Shown: positions 59,168 through 63,548 of the stretch, in pieces
Numbering within the stretch: position 1 is the first letter of the stretch
How the letters are laid out: each line of letters begins with the position of its first letter
IMG/VR virus record: IMGVR_UViG_3300042691_028591
Coordinates: 1-63,548 of that record
DNA length: 63,548 nt
DNA from: a virus
Direction: 5' to 3' (one strand)
Notes under the pieces: model-generated
Databases searched by the model: none
Told to the model about the DNA's origin: nothing
What the model saw: the letters and a program-made list of their open reading frames with translations, nothing else
Position numbers and translations under genes: made by a program

Positions 59168-59412
59168 TGAAATTAAAGTATTTTTTTATTCTCTTTATCC
59201 GACTCTTTATAGTAGTCGGATTTTTAATGACTATTATTTATTTGTTAGCCCTTGCAACTAAATTGATAATAGGTAGTAATTTAATGATTATTGCTGGCAT
59301 ATGTTTATATGTTGTATGTGTAGGGTTGATAGTTATCTTTTTAGAGGTAGCTAAAGACTTTTGGGTATTCTTGTGTAAATTTATTAGGCGGATGTTTAAC
59401 TTGTATGATTAA
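59167..59412 (+). CDS. two-pass membrane protein, 81 aa
   Basis: Two hydrophobic segments (residues about 5-32 and 37-60; FIVVGFLMTIIYLLALA and LMIIAGICLYVVCVGLIVIF) with a basic C-terminus. A terminator-like hairpin (59197-59221 plus T5) lies 30 nt into the gene. Overlaps the SPFH gene by 8 nt, so the two membrane proteins are probably made together. Confidence 0.65.
   Translation: MKLKYFFILFIRLFIVVGFLMTIIYLLALATKLIIGSNLMIIAGICLYVVCVGLIVIFLEVAKDFWVFLCKFIRRMFNLYD
59197..59226. terminator. terminator-like hairpin inside membrane-protein gene
   Basis: ATCCGACT (59197-59204) pairs with AGTCGGAT (59214-59221), followed by T5. Classic intrinsic-terminator form, yet 30 nt inside a reading frame. 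Confidence 0.6.
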
Positions 59413-60268
59413 TAAAAAAGTAGTTATTCCTTTTTTTGCTGGTCTTGTTGGAGTTGTTAGTGTTGCTTGTGGTTCAGTTCCTGAACCTGGAGAAACAGTA
59501 TTAAAAGTATATAAAGCTGGTGATAATGCTGGGTTTGAAAAAGCAGAAATTGTTACTGGAAACTATGGAAATGACTTGAATGTAGTATATTACAAAATTA
59601 ATAATAAGATTGTTAATTATGTTTATACTAATAGTATGACAGAAGGTAGAGCAGCAGATGAATCTATTAAATTTAGAACATCTGATGGTTTTGTAATGAG
59701 TTCTAATATAGGCATCTCTTATATTATTGTAGATCCTAAAAAGTTTCTATCTGTGCAGAAGATGGAAGATGAAAGCTTAACATTAGGGCCTCTATATATC
59801 CTACTTAGAGATAAAGTAAATAGTATTGGTAATACTTATTCCTTGAATGATCTAATTGCTATTCCTGGTCAAACTAATAAGCTTAATAACACTTCAAAAA
59901 CTCTTGCTGATTTCCAAGCAAATGTTCTAAAACAATTGAATGAAGAAACAGCTAAATATGGTGTTAAGGTACTTAGTGTTACTTTTGTAAATGGTTTTAC
60001 TCCTCCTAAAGAAATTGCTGAGCAGGTTCTAAATAGTCAAATGCAGCTCATTGAGACTCAAAAACAGACTAGCCTTTCTCAAACTAAAGCAACTCAGTAT
60101 GAAAGTGAATTGAGGGCTGCTAATGCTAAACTTCAACTAGCAAAGATTGAGGCGGAAACAAGAAAGCTTGATTCAGTTGGTGTAACTAATGAATATGTAA
60201 CTCTGCAAGTCATTGCTCTTCTTAAAGAGAAGTGGAATGGCAGCTTTGTTATTATTGATGGTAAGTAA
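59405..60268 (+). CDS. SPFH/band-7 domain lipoprotein
   Basis: N-terminal signal with lipobox VSVACG (Cys near residue 22). Then an SPFH/prohibitin-like domain: IKFRTSDGFVMSSNIGISYIIVD ... KYGVKVLSVTFVNG, and a Gln/Ala/Lys-rich coiled coil (QKQTSLSQTKATQ ... KLQLAKIEAETRKLDS). This layout is that of HflK/HflC/stomatin proteins that form membrane rings and modulate proteases or membrane microdomains. As a lipoprotein it would be periplasmic-facing or outer-leaflet. Could alter host membrane physiology or block superinfection; inferred. Confidence 0.8.
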   Translation: MINKKVVIPFFAGLVGVVSVACGSVPEPGETVLKVYKAGDNAGFEKAEIVTGNYGNDLNVVYYKINNKIVNYVYTNSMTEGRAADESIKFRTSDGFVMSSNIGISYIIVDPKKFLSVQKMEDESLTLGPLYILLRDKVNSIGNTYSLNDLIAIPGQTNKLNNTSKTLADFQANVLKQLNEETAKYGVKVLSVTFVNGFTPPKEIAEQVLNSQMQLIETQKQTSLSQTKATQYESELRAANAKLQLAKIEAETRKLDSVGVTNEYVTLQVIALLKEKWNGSFVIIDGK

Positions 60269-60274
60269 TTAGTT

Positions 60275-60317
60275 TAATATTAACTCTGTTAGTATATAAT
60301 TAACAGAGTTAATATTA
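60275..60317. terminator. 17-bp perfect hairpin
   Basis: TAATATTAACTCTGTTA (60275-60291) pairs with 60301-60317 over 9 nt, between the SPFH gene and the next start. No T-run; likely mRNA end protection or termination. Confidence 0.65.
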
Positions 60318-60324
60318 TAATAAT

Positions 60325-60534
60325 ATGATTGATACTATTGCTTCAAGTGAAGAATATGGATACATATATAAAAGAATTAGAATTACAAATATAAGCTCTT
60401 TACCTCTTACTATATCTTTTAAATATAATATAGAAGTTGAAAAGAAAAAGGTTAAAAACTTATTAGCCAATAGACATGAATACAAAGCAAGTAGGACTGA
60501 TTTAGATATATATGGAAACCAAATATTTCATTGA
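60325..60534 (+). CDS. small hypothetical protein, 69 aa
   Basis: Basic with beta pattern (IRITNISSLPLTISFKYNIEV); no family. Overlaps the next gene by 23 nt. Confidence 0.55.
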   Translation: MIDTIASSEEYGYIYKRIRITNISSLPLTISFKYNIEVEKKKVKNLLANRHEYKASRTDLDIYGNQIFH

Positions 60535-61198
60535 TGACTTAGAAAAGTATAAAGAATGGCAAGAGGGTAAAGCTTCTGTATTTGAAGAGATAGAAAAAGA
60601 ACTTGAAAATGAGGCTTTATCTCCATGTGGTAAATATAAATTAACTATTTATAAATATGTTACTGGGCCTAATACTTGGACTTATACAGAAGGTATTGTA
60701 ACTAGACTTAGTGATAATAAAGAGATAGTATCAGTTAAAAGAAACTACTCCTCTTTTTATCATTTCTTCTTTGATAAGTATCTTATTGCTGGTGAGGATT
60801 ATCAGGGTTATACTGTTGTTAATTTAGAGACAGAAACATCTAATGTTTACTTTCCAGAAGCTGCTTTTAAAGGACATGGTTTTTGTTGGGCGGCTATCTA
60901 TGGAGTTGTTAATAACAAACTAATAGTAGAAGGTTGTTATTGGGGTGGCCCCTATGAAGTTGTTATTTATGACTTTAGTAATCCAGAAGTGTTACCTCTA
61001 ACAGAACTAAATAGATTTGATGTTGATGGTTATGTTAGAGTAGAAGGTGATACAATAATCATTGAACAAGAATTAGAATATAGAAAGTCTGATGGTAAAT
61101 TCTATAATGATTTATCAGATGATGAACAAAAGACATTAGATAATAACTTTCCTAAACTAAGTGCCTATAAAATAGTTCCATTAAGTATAAAGATATAA
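60512..61198 (+). CDS. hypothetical beta-rich protein, 228 aa
   Basis: Segments LSPCGKYKLTIYKYVTGPNT, YLIAGEDYQGYTVVNLE, KGHGFCWAAIYGVV and GCYWGGPYEVVIYDFS look like a small beta-propeller-like family found in many bacteria and phages, but no name can be given. Ends just before tRNA-Tyr. Confidence 0.6.
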   Translation: METKYFIDDLEKYKEWQEGKASVFEEIEKELENEALSPCGKYKLTIYKYVTGPNTWTYTEGIVTRLSDNKEIVSVKRNYSSFYHFFFDKYLIAGEDYQGYTVVNLETETSNVYFPEAAFKGHGFCWAAIYGVVNNKLIVEGCYWGGPYEVVIYDFSNPEVLPLTELNRFDVDGYVRVEGDTIIIEQELEYRKSDGKFYNDLSDDEQKTLDNNFPKLSAYKIVPLSIKI

Positions 61199-61206
61199 TA
61201 TAATAA

Positions 61207-61290
61207 GGGTGAGTATCCAAGTGGCTAAAGGGCGCTAACTGTAAAATCAGTTGATTTTTATCTTCATAGGTTTGACTCCTATCTTGCCCA
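61207..61290 (+). tRNA. tRNA-Tyr (GUA), imperfect anticodon stem
   Basis: Acceptor GGGTGAG/CTTGCCC, Tyr/Leu-type D arm (CCAAGTGGCTAAAGG), variable arm with GAT..ATC, T arm ATAGG-TTTGACT-CCTAT. The loop CTGTAAA gives GUA. The anticodon stem is poorly paired (CTAA/TCAG, one mismatch, 8-nt loop); AACTG/CAGTT could compete. Confidence 0.75.
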
Positions 61291-61320
61291 TTTTTAAGTC
61301 TGTTTAATATTAAGTATAAT

Positions 61321-61382
61321 GCCCTAGTAGCATAGTGGTCAAATGCGCCTACCTTGTAAGTAGGAGATATCTGATCTAGGGC
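61321..61382 (+). tRNA. tRNA-Thr (UGU) lacking a T arm
   Basis: Acceptor GCCCTAG/CTAGGGC is a perfect 7 bp and the anticodon arm CCTAC-CTTGTAA-GTAGG is perfect, anticodon UGU. D arm TAGCATAGTGGTCAAATGC. Between anticodon arm and acceptor only 11 nt (AGATATCTGAT) replace variable loop plus T arm. Total 62 nt, then T6. Resembles nematode mitochondrial T-armless tRNAs or a deletion relic. Confidence 0.6.
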
Positions 61383-61415
61383 TTTTTTATTTAAATAAAT
61401 AAGAATAAATTTAAT

Positions 61416-61730
61416 ATGATTGTAAAGACATTTGAACAAGAATTAAAAGATCTTCTTGCTAGATATATAGCTAGAATAGTATTTGAATATGATGTTAATT
61501 ATAAGTATCACAATGTTAAAGTGATTAATGATAATGAAGAAGTATTATTTGAATCTGAGAACTCAAAAGAAAGAATTACTATATTTAATGATATTGATAT
61601 AAAAGATTATACAGACAAAGAAAAAGAAGTTATATTAAAAGACTTTAGTAATAAGCTATTATCTAATATAAAGGATATTCCACCTGAATTTGCTAAAATA
61701 CTTTATGATAACTTTTGGGAATTAATATGA
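61416..61730 (+). CDS. hypothetical protein, 104 aa
   Basis: Acidic, Lys/Glu/Asp-rich, helical with a central beta part; no family. Stop overlaps the next ATG. Confidence 0.55.
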   Translation: MIVKTFEQELKDLLARYIARIVFEYDVNYKYHNVKVINDNEEVLFESENSKERITIFNDIDIKDYTDKEKEVILKDFSNKLLSNIKDIPPEFAKILYDNFWELI

Positions 61731-62206
61731 CAACATTTACACTTATAGCCTATAGACCTAATCATAATTCTTGGGATGAATATAATGATTCTTCTAATTC
61801 TGATTTACAAATAAATATATCTGAATCATTAGATGAAATTGTTAAGCATATTGTTAATTATGAATTTAGTACTGAATGTAGAAAATATAATTATAGATAT
61901 GATGATTGGGAATTAACTTTACTTATAGATGGTAAAGAAGAATATTGGGATGAAGAAGATGAGACTAATATTCAACATATGGCTCTTAGAGAAATATGTA
62001 ATGATAAAGTTGCAGAAGGGATTGCTGCTACAAAACAACAAATAATAGAAAACAAAAGAAAGGCCGAAGAACAAAGAATTATAAATGAACAGAGAAGAGC
62101 TGAAGAACAGAGGCTTTTACAAATTCAAATACAAGAAGAGAATAAAAGAAAAGAGTATGAGCTGTTTTTAAAGCTAAAAGAGAAATATAAAGATGTTAAT
62201 TCCTAA
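61727..62206 (+). CDS. coiled-coil protein, 159 aa
   Basis: ATG at 61727 (upstream TTG 61715 not needed). N-terminal beta-rich part with Trp/Tyr/Asp, C-terminal half (residues about 95-159) a Glu/Arg/Lys/Gln coiled coil (NKRKAEEQRIINEQRRAEEQ). Unknown function. Confidence 0.58.
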   Translation: MTTFTLIAYRPNHNSWDEYNDSSNSDLQINISESLDEIVKHIVNYEFSTECRKYNYRYDDWELTLLIDGKEEYWDEEDETNIQHMALREICNDKVAEGIAATKQQIIENKRKAEEQRIINEQRRAEEQRLLQIQIQEENKRKEYELFLKLKEKYKDVNS

Positions 62207-62420
62207 TGAAACTATAAGAAGATATATTAATATTAATAAAGGCGTTGTTAATGCTAAAAGAGATAGAGTTTATATATTTATAAATGGTGTGCCAATTGGC
62301 ACAGTTATAAATCATTCAATTGAAGAAGTATTTGAGCCTATATATAATACTAAGTTAGTCTGGAAGGTTAAAGTTGAAAAGTGGGCAAATGATGCAACTT
62401 TAAGAATTACATTAAAATAA
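62193..62420 (+). CDS. hypothetical protein, 75 aa
   Basis: ATG overlaps the previous gene by 14 nt. Beta-rich (RVYIFINGVPIGTVINHS), no family. Last gene before the second tRNA cluster. Confidence 0.55.
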   Translation: MLIPNETIRRYININKGVVNAKRDRVYIFINGVPIGTVINHSIEEVFEPIYNTKLVWKVKVEKWANDATLRITLK

Positions 62421-62424
62421 TTAA

Positions 62425-62453
62425 TTGACTTAGTTTATTATATATGCTATAAG
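62425..62453 (+). promoter_or_regulatory. sigma-70-like promoter for tRNA-Gly cluster
   Basis: TTGACT (62425-62430), 17-bp spacer, TATAAG (62448-62453); tRNA-Gly starts at 62467. Confidence 0.72.
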
Positions 62454-62466
62454 TAATATAATATTT

Positions 62467-62537
62467 GCGGGTGTAATTTAATGGTAAAATTATGGACTTC
62501 CACTCCATTTTTGCAAGTTCAAGTCTTGTCATCCGCT
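62467..62537 (+). tRNA. tRNA-Gly (UCC)
   Basis: Acceptor GCGGGTG/CATCCGC, D arm AATT...AATT, anticodon arm ATGGA-CTTCCAC-TCCAT (UCC), T arm GCAAG-TTCAAGT-CTTGT. Complete, CCA not encoded. Confidence 0.92.
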
Positions 62538-62539
62538 TA

Positions 62540-62630
62540 GGAGTTATGTACTCATGTATCTTGTAACTCAGTGGGTAGAGGAAATTGTGTCAATAGTTCA
62601 AGTCTCTTCATTATACATATACATAACTCC
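62540..62630 (+). ncRNA. inverted-repeat-bounded tRNA-like cassette
   Basis: GGAGTTATGTA (62540-62550) pairs perfectly with 62620-62630, then an inner ATGTAT/ATACAT. Inside are a D-arm-like TAACTCAGTGGGTAGAGG and a T-loop-like AGTTCAAGTCT with only about 14 nt between them, so no full anticodon arm fits. Lies between tRNA-Gly and tRNA-Ser. Confidence 0.55.
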
Positions 62631-62663
62631 ATAATTATATTATTTAGAAATAAGTAATATAAT

Positions 62664-62748
62664 GGAAGGCTGACCGAGTGGACTATGGTGCTTGTCTTGA
62701 AAACAAGTAAAGGTAAAACTTTCTAGGGTTCAAATCCCTAGCCTTCCT
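62664..62748 (+). tRNA. tRNA-Ser (UGA)
   Basis: Acceptor GGAAGGC/GCCTTCC, Ser-type D arm (TGACCGAGTGGACTATGG), anticodon arm CTTGT-CTTGAAA-ACAAG (UGA), variable arm AAAGGTAAAACTTT, T arm TAGGG-TTCAAAT-CCCTA. A T-run follows. Normal class II tRNA. Confidence 0.92.
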
Positions 62749-62760
62749 TTTTTTAAGTTG

Positions 62761-63206
62761 TAGAGATATGGCTGAGTGGCTGAGGTTCTTAATGTATAAT
62801 TAAGGTTATATATAATAAAAATCTTAACTCAATGTCTAATAGAAAAACCTAATACTGTTTGCAGTATGTGTAATACTGCAATTTACAGAAGACCATCATC
62901 CTTAATTAATTCAGAAGGTAAAGCTTATTGTAGCAGAGAATGTTATGGTAAATCTTGTCAAAAAGATAGTATTTTGTATTGTATGTAATAAAGAAATGCT
63001 TTCTAGTAAACATTCAAAAACTTGTTCTAAAGAATGTTTTAATATATCTCTTGCAGATCCCAATAGAAAGTTTTGCAAAGGAAGAAAGCCATATGCTTCA
63101 AATAAATATGGAAGTCGTTCTTTTAAGTATGCTTTTGTCATATTATTTGAACCATTGCTTTATATTATATTATAAATAGGTTCAATTATAAAACTTTAAA
63201 CCTCTA
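62761..63206 (+). other. interrupted tRNA-like gene enclosing HNH relic
   Basis: A Ser/Leu-like 5' half (TAGAGAT, then ATGGCTGAGTGGCTGAGG, then the hairpin CTTAA-TGTATAA-TTAAG) begins at 62761. A T-arm-like ATAGGTTCAATT occurs only at about 63176-63187, and ACCTCTA (63200-63206) can pair with TAGAGAT (6 of 7). Between lies a broken HNH-type ORF. This suggests a tRNA gene interrupted by a homing element; the exact intron borders cannot be drawn. Confidence 0.42.
62832..63175 (+). pseudogene. frameshifted zinc-finger/HNH-type homing endonuclease
   Basis: ATG 62832 reads MSNRK, then a frame shift gives KPNTVCSMCNTAIYRRPSSL ... YCSRECYGKSCQK. A second shift near 62960 gives KIVFCIVCNKEMLSSKHSKT ... 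ECFN ... KFCKGRKPYASNKYG. Together they match the two-zinc-finger N-terminal part of phage HNH nucleases; the catalytic HNH domain is absent. At least two frameshifts and a truncation. Confidence 0.65.
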
Positions 63207-63253
63207 AGTTTTATAGTTTTTGGTTATCACTAGTTCAAATCTAGTTAGAGGTA
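63200..63253 (+). tRNA. tRNA-like, lacking a D arm (UUU)
   Basis: Acceptor ACCTCTA/TAGAGGT pairs 7 of 7; T arm ACTAG-TTCAAAT-CTAGT is perfect. Only 22 nt lie between acceptor and T arm, forming ATAG-TTTTTGG-TTAT with anticodon UUU (Lys) but no D arm. The segment 63192-63215 can instead fold as a 9-bp stem. Tentative. Confidence 0.4.
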
Positions 63254-63287
63254 CTCATTACATATATAACTTTATACAATAATTAAG

Positions 63288-63548
63288 ATGAACAAATTTA
63301 ATGCTACACTTGATGCCACACAATTTGAAGATGGATATTCTAGAATAAAAAATAGTTATAGAACTGCTATTTTTCCTTCTGAACCTGCTAAACCAAATCT
63401 AGAAGATCTAGAGTCAGTTAAATCTTGGGTCCTAGAACAAACAAATTATCTAGAAGATTTAAAGCTTGCAAGAACTACTCAGTCTCTTTATGATAATTAT
63501 AACAGTGCACTTGATGATGAACTAGATTTGTTAAAAGAACAGTTTATA
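63288..63548 (+). CDS. hypothetical protein, partial (window edge)
   Basis: ATG at 63288; 87 codons remain open to the end of the window. Acidic, Leu/Glu/Asp-rich helical sequence (EDLESVKSWVLEQ ... LDDELDLLKEQF), possibly coiled coil. No family identified from this part. Confidence 0.6.
   Translation, partial: MNKFNATLDATQFEDGYSRIKNSYRTAIFPSEPAKPNLEDLESVKSWVLEQTNYLEDLKLARTTQSLYDNYNSALDDELDLLKEQFI

Noticed and set aside
55418-62630. Inverted-repeat cassettes as circularly permuted tRNA genes
   Set aside because: Where arms can be recognised (62540-62630), the D-like arm precedes the T-like arm, the reverse of a permuted gene, and no anticodon halves flank the outer stem.
1-63548. Genome-wide reassignment of TAG to glutamine (genetic code 15)
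   Set aside because: Long replication and virion genes contain no internal TAG, and at least nine genes (for example 8264, 10969, 31447) end naturally with TAG. Only a few small ORFs have internal TAG.

Overview
The window is part of a large, very AT-rich lytic phage genome. The evidence is a complete phage DNA-replication set, several blocks of tail or virion genes, many small hypothetical ORFs, a tRNA/tmRNA region and at least seven homing-endonuclease loci. No capsid, portal, terminase or integrase gene is visible, so this is only a segment. A bacterial host is certain from the tmRNA. A cyanobacterial host is suggested by the tmRNA being circularly permuted (two-piece), by its tag ending NNIVSFSKAPVLA, which resembles marine cyan tags as I remember them, and by an adenosylcobalamin-type (class II) ribonucleotide reductase. 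Most starts have no Shine-Dalgarno sequence.

Layout. 0-3.3 kb: small plus-strand genes, a GIY-YIG nuclease and an XRE regulator, then a minus-strand virion gene. 3.3-8.3 kb: a MoxR-like AAA+ ATPase paired with a metallopeptidase/VWA protein, a small lipoprotein and a tail-collar protein whose start codon lies in a 23-bp perfect hairpin. 8.3-18 kb: minus-strand virion genes (three tandem coiled-coil paralogs, a 942-aa repeat protein, fibre-like proteins) and one decayed gene. 18-35 kb: replication and recombination on the plus strand (Holliday-junction resolvase, RecA, PolA split by a group I intron exactly in motif C, sliding clamp, uracil-DNA glycosylase, clamp loader, SSB-like protein, SF2 helicase, Dda/RecD-like SF1 helicase, DnaG primase). 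35-39 kb: two minus-strand virion genes, one of 952 aa. 39-44.7 kb: RuvC-like resolvase and the intein-bearing RNR. 44.7-63.5 kb: accessory genes (RNA ligase, metallophosphoesterase, SPFH lipoprotein, several paralog pairs) mixed with RNA genes and HNH endonucleases.

The RNA region is the most unusual part. A permuted tmRNA has a tRNA-Trp in its intervening segment. tRNA-His and a tRNA-Leu-like gene each carry a 62-64 nt insertion at position 37/38 of the anticodon loop. Other tRNAs appear to lack a T arm or a D arm or to carry an extra D-loop hairpin. Five cassettes bounded by perfect 10-15 bp inverted repeats sit between the tRNAs. Near-consensus sigma-70 promoters (TTGACA, 17 bp, TATAAT-like) precede the RNA genes but were not recognised before protein genes, several of which are instead preceded by a TTAAGTTTG motif. 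An RNA ligase and a metallophosphoesterase in the same region could act in RNA splicing or repair; that link is inference.
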